From JANXDG01 sp964521665 (GTDB lineage Bacteria; Elusimicrobiota; Endomicrobiia; DTEH01): a stretch of DNA of 30,020 bases. The stretch lies in contig CAZFSG010000013.1 in NCBI GenBank assembly GCA_964521665.1, positions 1-30,020 of the forward strand. The letters run 5' to 3'. Numbering within the stretch: the first letter of the stretch is position 1; each line of letters opens with the position of its first letter. Shown piece after piece: positions 1-8,070 of this stretch. The translations under genes were made by a program, and so were the position numbers. The notes under the pieces are model-generated. The model saw nothing but the letters and a program-made list of their open reading frames with translations, ran no database searches and was not told the origin of the DNA.

Positions 1-1061
1 TTTTTAACAAACACTTGTTTACTAAACTTTAAAGCATTATCTCTAATTTTTTGTTTGTCAAACTTCATTTTTTCAAACTTTTCTATTGCTTTTATTATAC
101 TTTGTGAAGTTTGTTCATCAAAAAATATTCCTGTTTCAGGCTCAACTACAGTTTCTAAAGCACCACCTTTTCTATACGCAATAACAGGTACACCACACGC
201 TTGCGCTTCAACTGGTACAATACCAAAATCTTCTTCTGCAGGAAAAATCAGTGCTTTTGCATTTTGGTAGTAATATCTTAAATTTTCGTTTTCAACCCAA
301 CCTAAAAACTCTATATTTTTAGTTTTTACTAAAGATTTTAAATAGTTTTCCTGTTGACCCGAACCAATTATTTTTAATGGTAGATTTAACTCATTAAAAG
401 CTTCAATCACAATATCAATTTTTTTGTATGGTGCAAAAGCTGAAACTATCAAGTAATAATCTTTTTTTGAATTAAAAGAAGGAACAAAAAATTCTGTATC
501 AACTGGCGGATATATAACTTCTGCATCACGCTCATAAATTCTTTTTATTCTTTCTTTGACATTGAAAGAGTTAGCAATAAAATAATCAACATTTTCTGAA
601 GATTTTAAATCCCACCTTTGTAGTGATTTTCTTAAAATTTTCATCAAAATTTTTGTAACAAAACTTGCTTTTGAATCTTTGCCAAAATATACATCATACA
701 TATCCCATATATACCTCATAGGTGTATGACAATAACATATATGTAATGTATTTTTCCCAACTTTTACACCCTTCGCGACGCAATGTGATGAACTTATAAC
801 CAAATCATAACTTGATAAATCAAACTGCTCAATAGCAAAAGGCATTAGCGGTAAATAATATCGGTAGTATTTTTCTATATTAGGAAGTTTTTGTAAAAAC
901 GAAGTATAAATTTTTTTACTTTCAATAATTTTTGAAACACTACCTTTTATGTGTACCAAAGTATAAACATCAGCATTTGGAAAAATCTCACATAACGCCT
1001 CCAAAACTTTTTCACCACCACGCATCCCTGTAAGCCAATCATGTACTAATGCTATTTTCAT
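1..1061 (-). CDS. Glycosyltransferase family 4 (GT-B), C-terminus cut by window edge
   Basis: Translating the minus strand from the ATG at 1061 gives an open frame to the window edge (353 codons, no stop), so the 3' end is missing. The N-terminus reads MKIALVHDWLTGMRGGEKVL, typical of GT4 enzymes of surface polysaccharide loci, with the Gly-rich acceptor-side loop. Near the edge it has the family's E-x7-E element (EEDFGIVPVEA) followed by ACGVPVIAYRKGGALETV, which binds the nucleotide-sugar donor. It should transfer a sugar to a lipid-linked or growing glycan on the cytoplasmic face of the inner membrane; donor and acceptor cannot be told. The start lies 5 nt after the stop of the O-antigen ligase/polymerase gene, so it is the most distal visible gene of that operon. 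No clear Shine-Dalgarno is seen, which fits translational coupling. Confidence 0.9.
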   Translation of the reverse strand, partial: MKIALVHDWLTGMRGGEKVLEALCEIFPNADVYTLVHIKGSVSKIIESKKIYTSFLQKLPNIEKYYRYYLPLMPFAIEQFDLSSYDLVISSSHCVAKGVKVGKNTLHICYCHTPMRYIWDMYDVYFGKDSKASFVTKILMKILRKSLQRWDLKSSENVDYFIANSFNVKERIKRIYERDAEVIYPPVDTEFFVPSFNSKKDYYLIVSAFAPYKKIDIVIEAFNELNLPLKIIGSGQQENYLKSLVKTKNIEFLGWVENENLRYYYQNAKALIFPAEEDFGIVPVEAQACGVPVIAYRKGGALETVVEPETGIFFDEQTSQSIIKAIEKFEKMKFDKQKIRDNALKFSKQVFVK

Positions 1062-1066
1062 AGGAA

Positions 1067-2920
1067 CTAAGATATATAAAATCTTAATGCAACTCCGAGT
1101 GTTCTATAATCTTTACCATGGAATGGAAACAAATATCTAAGTTTACCTGCAGGACAAAATGTATATTGTGGAACAATTTTAACAATCAGTTTATCCTCAG
1201 TAATTGGGATTTTTATCTCAGTCCAACTATATTTTTTTAGATTTACAGTTCTATATTCTTTTTCATTTAAAAAAATTTTTATATTTTGGTTATCAATATC
1301 TGCAGGATTTACTTCTAAAACCAGGTTTTTGTTTTTGTAATTTTCGAGTTTTATAAAAACTTTTTTTTCACTCCATTGTGCTGTTTTACCAAAAATGTTT
1401 TCAGGATGATATAATCCTGCATAATTTCTATATTTAAAAATATCGATTTCTTTAATTTCTTTTACTGTAGAAATTATGTTTAATACACAAAAAATTGTTG
1501 TTAAACTAAATAGTATCTTATTAACATACTTATCCCAGTTAATTTTTATACCATTTAATACTATTGCTAAATAAAACCAAAATATCAAAGAAACTTCTTC
1601 TGCATCAAAATGATGACCAAAAAAACTTACAACTAAAAATGAAATCAACACTGCAGTTAAAAAAACACAGTAGGTATTCTGTGTAATAAAACTTTTAAAA
1701 AAAGAATATATTATGTAGAATACAACCACAAAAAATACTGATATTCCAAAAACACCTATCTCTGATAAATAATTTATATAAGTGTTACATGCATTATCAG
1801 AAAACCATTGTTGTGTAATATTAGGAAATTCTTTATAAAAACTTTTTATTCCGTTTCCTACAAAAATATTTTGTTTCCACAATTTTATTCCTGCTTGCCA
1901 AAATATACCTCTTGAAGTTTTGATATTATCAAAAAATGTCGCAGTATTGATACTTTCAACAACTCTTTTAACAGGATAATAATTTTTAAAAAATTTAACA
2001 AAAAGCACTACCGAAACGAAAAAAAATAAAATGAAAAAAATATGAATTGATTTTATATTTTTTCTAATAACTAAATAAATAAACACAAAAATTAAAGTCA
2101 AGAAAAAACAAATAATTCCACTTCTTGTTCCTGTTAAAAAGAGATTCAAAATTCCTAACATAAACGAAACAAGAAATAAAACTTTCAAATATATTTTCTC
2201 CACTTTGCTAAAATAAAACAAAAACATTGGCAAAAGTAATGCAAGAGATAAAGAAAACGAGTTAAAATTAGAAAACAATCCATTTACTCTTTTCTCATAC
2301 TCTATAATATATCCAAATTTTCCTTTTAGAACTTCAAAAAATTGTAGTATACCTACAACTGAACTTATTATTATTCCGACTGCAAAAAAAACAAAAATAT
2401 TTTTTATCTTTTCATCATCATAAAAAAAAGAAATTGTATAAAAAAGAAAAATACTAATAAATAAAACAAAAAGTTGATATCCTACAATATGATATATAAT
2501 CTCAGTATTTAAATATCCAATACGATTTACTACAAAAACTGTTTGTGGATAAATTAAACTAAATATATGTCTGACTGAGGATATTAAAAAAATTATAAAA
2601 AAATAAAAAGGTACCAAATTAATACTTTTTAATTTTATCATTTTTTTATTATTAAAAATTAAACCTAATATAATGCAGCTAATTAAAAAAGAAACAGTAG
2701 GGTAAGGTATGTTTGAGAACCTTGTAATTCCATTTCCAATAGGAAGTATTAACCCTATAATTGGATAATCACCTTTTAGCAAACTATATAGTAAAAAAAC
2801 TATACTTAATAAAAATAAATACCAATTAAAATTGTCTTTACCAGATGGAGGACAAAATTCCAAAAAAATTATAATAAAAAATACAGTTATTAATTTTAAA
2901 AAAAAATCTTTTTTATTCAT
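1067..2920 (-). CDS. O-antigen ligase/polymerase (WaaL/Wzy-like) with C-terminal soluble domain
   Basis: An integral membrane protein of 617 residues with about 12 hydrophobic segments and a large loop carrying an R-G-x-x-W-x-A-G motif (SRGIFWQAGIKLWKQN) followed by GNGIKSF, the usual signature of the O-antigen ligase/polymerase (Wzy_C) superfamily. Such proteins join undecaprenyl-linked glycan to lipid A-core or polymerise repeat units on the periplasmic side. After the last membrane segment there are about 120 residues (roughly 495-617) rich in alternating strands, likely a periplasmic beta-sandwich. I place the start at 2920 because this ATG overlaps the upstream stop as ATGA; a frame beginning at 2944 would need a TTG. 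It lies between GT2-GT9 and GT4 genes. Ligase versus polymerase cannot be settled; ABC-exported O-antigens normally need only a ligase, which favours WaaL. Confidence 0.8.
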   Translation of the reverse strand: MNKKDFFLKLITVFFIIIFLEFCPPSGKDNFNWYLFLLSIVFLLYSLLKGDYPIIGLILPIGNGITRFSNIPYPTVSFLISCIILGLIFNNKKMIKLKSINLVPFYFFIIFLISSVRHIFSLIYPQTVFVVNRIGYLNTEIIYHIVGYQLFVLFISIFLFYTISFFYDDEKIKNIFVFFAVGIIISSVVGILQFFEVLKGKFGYIIEYEKRVNGLFSNFNSFSLSLALLLPMFLFYFSKVEKIYLKVLFLVSFMLGILNLFLTGTRSGIICFFLTLIFVFIYLVIRKNIKSIHIFFILFFFVSVVLFVKFFKNYYPVKRVVESINTATFFDNIKTSRGIFWQAGIKLWKQNIFVGNGIKSFYKEFPNITQQWFSDNACNTYINYLSEIGVFGISVFFVVVFYIIYSFFKSFITQNTYCVFLTAVLISFLVVSFFGHHFDAEEVSLIFWFYLAIVLNGIKINWDKYVNKILFSLTTIFCVLNIISTVKEIKEIDIFKYRNYAGLYHPENIFGKTAQWSEKKVFIKLENYKNKNLVLEVNPADIDNQNIKIFLNEKEYRTVNLKKYSWTEIKIPITEDKLIVKIVPQYTFCPAGKLRYLFPFHGKDYRTLGVALRFYIS

Positions 2921-4791
2921 TTTAATTTTATATGCCATTCCCAATCTTTAAAAAAAACATCAGCAGGACTATCCTCTATCCAAATTTCTTGTACTACATT
3001 TCTTTCTTCTGATAGTAACATATTCACAGCTTTTAAAACACTATTTACTGATATCATAGATGTACAATTTATTCCTTTGGCACAAAATTTTAAACTACAG
3101 GGTATCTCACAAGAAGCAGAAGAATGAATACATATATACTTTGAACAATTAGGTTCTGCAACTTTAGGATGAGTATTGCCAAATAACATAATCACAGGAA
3201 TATCCATACATGAAGCTAAATGTGAGACGCCTGAATCTAATCCTATAAACAATTTAGAAAATTCTATTAATGTTGCGACTTCTTTTAGTTTTAATTTCCC
3301 AGCCAAGTTATAAAGATATTCTGAATGAATATCCTTACCTTCGTTTTTGCCACCAACTAAAATTGTTTTATATCCAAATTTTTTATATAATAATTCTACT
3401 AGTTGTGTCCATTTTTCAGCATCCCAATTTTTAAGTTGCCATCCTGCATTTGTATGTATTACAACATATTTTTTTTCGTATATTTTTAAATCTTTTAATA
3501 ACTGCTTTATTTTATATTTTTCATAACTATCTATAAAAATATAATACTTCTTATCTTTTAAAGGATATACTCCAGCCATAGATGCATAAAAATCTCTAAG
3601 GTGTAAAGATGTCCGCCTATATTCAGGATAATGATCTAAACAATTTAATTGAAATACATATTCCCAGTTTTTAAAAGTTAAAAATTCTGACGTAATAATA
3701 TCATAAATTCTATGATTCATTATTTTATATTTAGAACAATCTTTAAGAGCAATTAACTCATCTATAAATTGATTGTTTTCAAAAATTTCACTCCAAGGTT
3801 GCATACTTAAAAGAGTAATTTTATAATCACTATATTTTTCTCTTAAAGCTTTAATAGTCGGTGTGACTAAAACTGCATCTCCTAAAGTCATTAACTTTAT
3901 AATTAAAATATTTTTTGAAAAATTCTTTGCTAATGTATTACAATTCCATTTTTTAGTAAATCTAATCTCATCCCAATTGAATGGAAACTTGTTATATTTA
4001 AAAACAGCAATTTCTAAAAATGGATAAAATTTTATATCTGAACTTTTATCTATTACTATTTTATATCCATCATTTTTTAATTTCAAATAAAAATCTGTAT
4101 CATAGAAAAAATTATAATAATTTTCATCAAACCCACCAAGTTTTTCAAAATCTTCTTTTTTAACAAGTATTAATCCGAAGAAAGGATTGATAGATTTGTT
4201 TTCATTGTAGTTACTAAATAATTTATAAATTGTGGATTTAGATTCTATTATTTTTTTCAATAAAAATAACAATATTGTTGAGAGAAAAAATCTGCCTGAT
4301 TTACTTTTTCTTTTTAAAAAAAAGTAAATTATCTTTAACGGTTTTAAAATTAAATATATACTGCTACTCAAATCAATAATTTTTTTTTCAAATTGAGATA
4401 GATAAAATGCATTCTTTTCAACAACAGCAGAAAAAACACAGGTGTTTTCTTCATCATCAAGAAACTTTATTAATTTGGAGATTAAGTTTTTGCCAAAAAG
4501 ACAAAAATTTCTAATAAATAAAATATAATCACCTGTTACAAACTTTTCTGCATAATTAAACATTTTAGGTAAACTAAACTTAAATGGATATTGTATAACT
4601 TTTACATTTTTTAATTTTTTATATTTTTTTAGAACGTTTTTAATGTATCCCGATACGTCTGTGTTATCTATTATAATTATCTCATAACAATTTTTAAAAC
4701 ATTCTAACTGATTAGATAAAAAAATTCCGTAATTTATCACAGGAAGATAGGTAACGGGAATTATAACACTTATTTTATATTCTTTTTTCAT
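2917..4791 (-). CDS. GT2-GT9 fusion glycosyltransferase (heptosyltransferase-like C-terminus)
   Basis: A 624-residue two-domain protein. Residues about 5-250 resemble GT-A family 2: KISVIIPV at the start, an IIIIDN strand near 38-43, and a late LGGFDE...DTDFYLKLKNDGY segment (218-243). Where family 2 enzymes carry the metal-binding DxD, after GDYILF (87-92), this protein has IRNFCLF, so the usual acidic pair is absent. Residues about 292-592 are GT9: KNILIIKLMTLGDAVLVTPT (293-312), HTNAGWQLKNW (446-456) and GLDSGVSHLASCMDIPVIMLFG (517-538), as in ADP-heptose:LPS heptosyltransferases. A Cys cluster near 561-576 (CEIPC...C...C) is seen in many GT9 proteins. The N-domain may be inactive or use another metal site. 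The gene is 8 nt downstream of the methyltransferase and overlaps the ligase gene by 4 nt. Confidence 0.85.
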   Translation of the reverse strand: MKKEYKISVIIPVTYLPVINYGIFLSNQLECFKNCYEIIIIDNTDVSGYIKNVLKKYKKLKNVKVIQYPFKFSLPKMFNYAEKFVTGDYILFIRNFCLFGKNLISKLIKFLDDEENTCVFSAVVEKNAFYLSQFEKKIIDLSSSIYLILKPLKIIYFFLKRKSKSGRFFLSTILLFLLKKIIESKSTIYKLFSNYNENKSINPFFGLILVKKEDFEKLGGFDENYYNFFYDTDFYLKLKNDGYKIVIDKSSDIKFYPFLEIAVFKYNKFPFNWDEIRFTKKWNCNTLAKNFSKNILIIKLMTLGDAVLVTPTIKALREKYSDYKITLLSMQPWSEIFENNQFIDELIALKDCSKYKIMNHRIYDIITSEFLTFKNWEYVFQLNCLDHYPEYRRTSLHLRDFYASMAGVYPLKDKKYYIFIDSYEKYKIKQLLKDLKIYEKKYVVIHTNAGWQLKNWDAEKWTQLVELLYKKFGYKTILVGGKNEGKDIHSEYLYNLAGKLKLKEVATLIEFSKLFIGLDSGVSHLASCMDIPVIMLFGNTHPKVAEPNCSKYICIHSSASCEIPCSLKFCAKGINCTSMISVNSVLKAVNMLLSEERNVVQEIWIEDSPADVFFKDWEWHIKLK

Positions 4792-4799
4792 AAATTTTG

Positions 4800-5600
4800 T
4801 TATTTTAGTTTCTCAGCAATTAATGCATAATCTGGACAATCAAAAGATTCTATTCCTTTATCTAATTTCTCATGAGTTATATATACAACAACTACATTGT
4901 TAAACCCTATATATTCTAAATACATCTTCAAAAATTCTGGCATAATTGGTTGTTTATGAGTGATGTCAATATAAAAATTTTTTGATGCTATCTTGTTTCT
5001 TATATTGACAGTTTCTAAAATTAAAATGCCATTATATGAGAGTTTATTATAACACAGAACAAGAAATTTTTTAAGTGTCCCTGTATCAAAATGTTCAATT
5101 ACTTGTAACGCAGAAATACCACAAAATGAATTATCTTCTGATTTTTCTAAAAACTTAACTGCATCAATTTTTTCTACATTTAATCCTCTAGATTTACATA
5201 TATCTATATTTACTTGATTGATATCAACACCTATTGAAGGAACTTCATTTTCTTTAAGCAATTCTAAAAACTCCCCTCTACCACAACCTATATCTAACCA
5301 TTTTTTATGCTGATTTTTTAAAAATGCAGTTTTTACATAATCAATATAAACTTTCTGCCATTCTTTTATTATTTTTGACTTACCACGAAACTGTTGTTCA
5401 AACAAAAAATAAAAAAGGTCTTCCCCATATTTTTCTTTCCATAAACCAAAATCAAAGTTAGATATTTCTTTTTTTGTCAATTCTATTATAGAAGGTAAGA
5501 TAGGTTGGTTATCCACATAAACATTTGTTTGTGAAACATTTTTATATATTTTATGTAAAACTTTTTTTATAAACTTCAACAACTTCTTTAGGATCTCCAT
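4800..5600 (-). CDS. SAM-dependent methyltransferase of O-antigen loci (WbdD methyltransferase-like)
   Basis: A 266-residue class I methyltransferase. Motif I is LDIGCGRGE (102-110), the acidic end of beta-2 is GVDIN (124-128), and motif IV is ALQVIEHF (164-171). The segment just before the Rossmann fold, FEQQFRGKSKIIKEWQKVY (67-85), and the later ETVN...NFYID.TH region match a group common in polysaccharide clusters, related to the N-terminal half of WbdD, which methylates the chain's non-reducing end and stops growth. That role is inferred from family and position beside wzm/wzt; no kinase domain is present. The start at 5600 lies 50 nt inside wzt but has an AGAGGAG site ahead of it and no later Met before the conserved part, so I accept the overlap. 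Confidence 0.8.
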   Translation of the reverse strand: MEILKKLLKFIKKVLHKIYKNVSQTNVYVDNQPILPSIIELTKKEISNFDFGLWKEKYGEDLFYFLFEQQFRGKSKIIKEWQKVYIDYVKTAFLKNQHKKWLDIGCGRGEFLELLKENEVPSIGVDINQVNIDICKSRGLNVEKIDAVKFLEKSEDNSFCGISALQVIEHFDTGTLKKFLVLCYNKLSYNGILILETVNIRNKIASKNFYIDITHKQPIMPEFLKMYLEYIGFNNVVVVYITHEKLDKGIESFDCPDYALIAEKLK

Positions 5601-6297
5601 CTTTTATTATTTCTCCTCTATCAAGAAGTATAACTCGTGAACACAAATTTTTTACAGCATCAAGATCATGACTTACAAAAACTATTGTTTTATTTTGTCT
5701 TTTTATTTCCTCAATTTTTTGATAACATTTTTTTTGAAACTCAATATCTCCTACTGCTAAAACTTCATCTATCAAAATTATATCTGCATCAATATTTATT
5801 GCACAAGAAAAACCTAACCTCGCTAACATACCACTTGAATATGTCCTTATTGGTTGGTTTATAAAATTTTTTAGTTCAGAAAACTCTATTATTTGGTCAA
5901 CTTTTTGTAGAATTTCTTTTCTTGTCAAACCTAACAAAATGCCATTAAGAATTATATTTTCATATCCTGTAAGGTCAGGATGAAAACCTGCTTGTAATTC
6001 TAACAATCCAACTACATTACCATATACATTTATTTTACCATTAGTTGGTTTCAACACACCTGCAATAAGTCCTAAAATAGTGCTTTTCCCAGCACCGTTT
6101 CTACCAATGATACCTAAAGTTTCGCCTTTAAACACATTAAAACTTATCTTATTTAATGCACAAAATTTTCTTGTCCTTAAATCATAAATTGCTTGTGGTA
6201 AATTGAACAAAAAATTTTTTATCCCAATAAAAGTATGATACAATGGATAATACTTTGTAACATTTTCAAATTCTATGACAACATTGTTTTCTTTCAT
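5551..6297 (-). CDS. wzt: O-antigen/polysaccharide ABC exporter ATPase (Wzt/TagH family)
   Basis: The 248-residue ATPase of a polysaccharide exporter. Visible motifs are Walker A GRNGAGKS (65-72), signature YSSGM (153-157), Walker B ILIDE (174-178) and the H-loop VSHD (H210). The N-terminal 40 residues before the nucleotide-binding core (YYPLYHTF...FNLPQAIYDL) and the VGLLELQAGFHPDLTGYEN segment are typical of the Wzt/KpsT/TagH subfamily. With the adjacent permease it would move undecaprenyl-diphosphate-linked glycan across the inner membrane. The protein ends soon after the nucleotide-binding domain, so it lacks the extra C-terminal carbohydrate-binding domain of the longer Wzt proteins that read a capped chain end. 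It overlaps wzm by 4 nt and the methyltransferase start by 50 nt. Confidence 0.9.
   Translation of the reverse strand: MKENNVVIEFENVTKYYPLYHTFIGIKNFLFNLPQAIYDLRTRKFCALNKISFNVFKGETLGIIGRNGAGKSTILGLIAGVLKPTNGKINVYGNVVGLLELQAGFHPDLTGYENIILNGILLGLTRKEILQKVDQIIEFSELKNFINQPIRTYSSGMLARLGFSCAINIDADIILIDEVLAVGDIEFQKKCYQKIEEIKRQNKTIVFVSHDLDAVKNLCSRVILLDRGEIIKDGDPKEVVEVYKKSFT
5613..5619 (-). promoter_or_regulatory. Shine-Dalgarno inside wzt for the methyltransferase gene
   Basis: On the minus strand this reads AGAGGAG, 12 nt ahead of the ATG at 5600. It lies within the wzt reading frame and is one of the stronger ribosome sites in this operon. It supports independent initiation at 5600 and therefore a genuine 50-nt overlap of the two genes. 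Confidence 0.5.
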
Positions 6298-7052
6298 ACA
6301 ATTTCAGCAAATTTCCATTGTAAACTTTTATAAATTTTATATCCAACAAAAAAAATTGCCAAAGTAATTAAACTTCCTATAACAAAATTTTGATATTCAA
6401 ACCTATTATTTAAAAAAATGTTACGATACAAAATTACAAAATGTGCCATCGGATTAAAATAAATAAACACTTTATATTTTTGTGGTACCATTGATTCCGG
6501 ATAAATAATTGGTGTAAGATAAAACAATAAATTTGTAAAAATTAAAACTAATCTCTCAAGATCTCTAAAAAATAAATTTATTGAACTTATTATTAAACTT
6601 ATTCCTGAAATTAAAAAAAATTGTGCTAAAATTACAAATGGCAAAAACAATAAATAAACTGAAAACTTTTGTTTATAAATTACAATAAACAAAAATATAA
6701 CAGGTATTGTTAAAACAAAATGTAATGCATCACTTAATACCATTGAATATACTAAACTATCTCTTGGAAAATTTACTTTTTTTATTAATGAAGCATTGTT
6801 TAAAAACAAATTTGAAGATGCTAAAACAGAATTTACAAACCATTGCCAACAAAACAATCCTGAAATTAAAAACAATACATAATTTTCAATCTTTAATTTT
6901 ATAACAATTTTAAATGCTATAAAAAAAACAATTGCAGAAGCTAACGGACTTAAAACAGACCACAAATATCCTAACACACTATTTTTATACCTAACCTTTA
7001 ATTCTTTTTTAACAAGTTCTGTAATTAAATCAAAATAATATCTACTTTTCAT
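6294..7052 (-). CDS. wzm: O-antigen/polysaccharide ABC exporter permease (Wzm/TagG family)
   Basis: A 252-residue ABC-2 type permease with six predicted membrane segments. The N-terminal cytoplasmic motif VKKELKVRYKNSVLGYLWSV, just before the first membrane span, is the hallmark of the Wzm/KpsM/TagG family, and the NPMAHFVILYRNIFL segment late in the protein is also typical. It forms the membrane channel that Wzt powers. The gene overlaps hldA by 11 nt at its 5' end and wzt by 4 nt at its 3' end, so the three are almost certainly co-translated. There is an AAGGA-like ribosome site just ahead of the ATG inside the end of hldA. Confidence 0.92.
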   Translation of the reverse strand: MKSRYYFDLITELVKKELKVRYKNSVLGYLWSVLSPLASAIVFFIAFKIVIKLKIENYVLFLISGLFCWQWFVNSVLASSNLFLNNASLIKKVNFPRDSLVYSMVLSDALHFVLTIPVIFLFIVIYKQKFSVYLLFLPFVILAQFFLISGISLIISSINLFFRDLERLVLIFTNLLFYLTPIIYPESMVPQKYKVFIYFNPMAHFVILYRNIFLNNRFEYQNFVIGSLITLAIFFVGYKIYKSLQWKFAEIV

Positions 7053-8031
7053 ATTCCTTAATTGTTTGAATCAACTCTTCTCCTGAAACAGTTGCGGTAC
7101 CAACTTTGCCTACAACAATACCAGCAGCAAAGTTTGATATTTCGCATGCTGAGACAAAATCAGCTCCTGCTGCTAAGCATAGAGTTAATATTGCAATAAC
7201 AGTATCTCCTGCACCTGTCACATCATAGACTTCCTTTGCTCTTGTTGGTATATGATAAATTTTTTCTTTTTCAAAGAGTGTCATACCATCAGGTCCACGA
7301 GTAATAACTAAAGCTTGTGGTTTTAATTTAGCAAGTATTTTTTTTCCTAAATTATAAATTTCCTGTTCTGTTTGTGGTTTTTTATGTAATCTCATACCTA
7401 ATGTTGCTTCGTTCAAATTCGGTGTTAAAATTGTAACATGTTTGTATTCTAAAAAATGTTCTATTTTTGGGTCCACAGTTATTGGTATATTAAGCTTTTT
7501 TGCTAATTTAATTAAAAAATTTAACAAACTTTTTGTTATTACTCCCTTACCATAGTCAGAGATTAGTATCGCATCAATTGAATTTTTGATATCTAAAACA
7601 TAAGATTTTATTTTTTCAAACAACTGTGGATTAAGTTGATGTCTACTTTCTTTATCTACTCTAACAACCTGCTGATTATGTGCAATAATTCTTGTTTTAA
7701 CTGTAGTTGGTCTTGATTTATCTAAAAAAATTCCATTAGTGTCAACATTTTTTTGTTTTAACATCTGTTTTAATTCGTCAGCATAAATATCATTCCCAAC
7801 TATTGTAATAATGTATGCATTACCACCAACAGATGTTATATTACTTGCAACATTACCACAACCACCAAGTGTCTGTGTTTCTTTAATAACTTCAACTACA
7901 GGGACAGGTGCTTCCGGAGATATTCTTTCAACATTACCCCAGATGTATTTATCAAGCATTATATCACCTACAACTAAAACATTTTTTCCTTTAAACTTTT
8001 TTATTATATTGAAAAATTTTTGTTTATTCAT
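7042..8031 (-). CDS. hldA: D-glycero-beta-D-manno-heptose-7-phosphate kinase (HldA / RfaE domain I)
   Basis: A 329-residue PfkB/ribokinase-family sugar kinase. It starts with KNVLVVGDIMLDKYIWG (16-32), then ERISPEAPVPVVEV (35-48) and TLGGCGNVASN (54-64), which are characteristic of RfaE/HldE domain I. The catalytic anion-hole motif is DVTGAGDT (270-277) with D276 as the expected base. It phosphorylates heptose-7-phosphate to the 1,7-bisphosphate in the ADP-heptose pathway for LPS inner core. The length is that of the kinase alone: the adenylyltransferase domain of E. coli HldE is missing, so a separate hldC must lie elsewhere. An AGAGGTG ribosome site precedes the ATG in the 39-nt gap after the HEAT gene. 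It heads the O-antigen block. Confidence 0.92.
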   Translation of the reverse strand: MNKQKFFNIIKKFKGKNVLVVGDIMLDKYIWGNVERISPEAPVPVVEVIKETQTLGGCGNVASNITSVGGNAYIITIVGNDIYADELKQMLKQKNVDTNGIFLDKSRPTTVKTRIIAHNQQVVRVDKESRHQLNPQLFEKIKSYVLDIKNSIDAILISDYGKGVITKSLLNFLIKLAKKLNIPITVDPKIEHFLEYKHVTILTPNLNEATLGMRLHKKPQTEQEIYNLGKKILAKLKPQALVITRGPDGMTLFEKEKIYHIPTRAKEVYDVTGAGDTVIAILTLCLAAGADFVSACEISNFAAGIVVGKVGTATVSGEELIQTIKEYEK

Positions 8032-8070
8032 TTTTTTAACACCTCTGGAAACTCGTTGTATCTAATATAT

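Noticed and set aside
2921..2944. N-terminal extension of the O-antigen ligase to a TTG at 2944
   Set aside because: The ATG at 2920 forms an ATGA overlap with the upstream stop and begins the natural membrane protein start.
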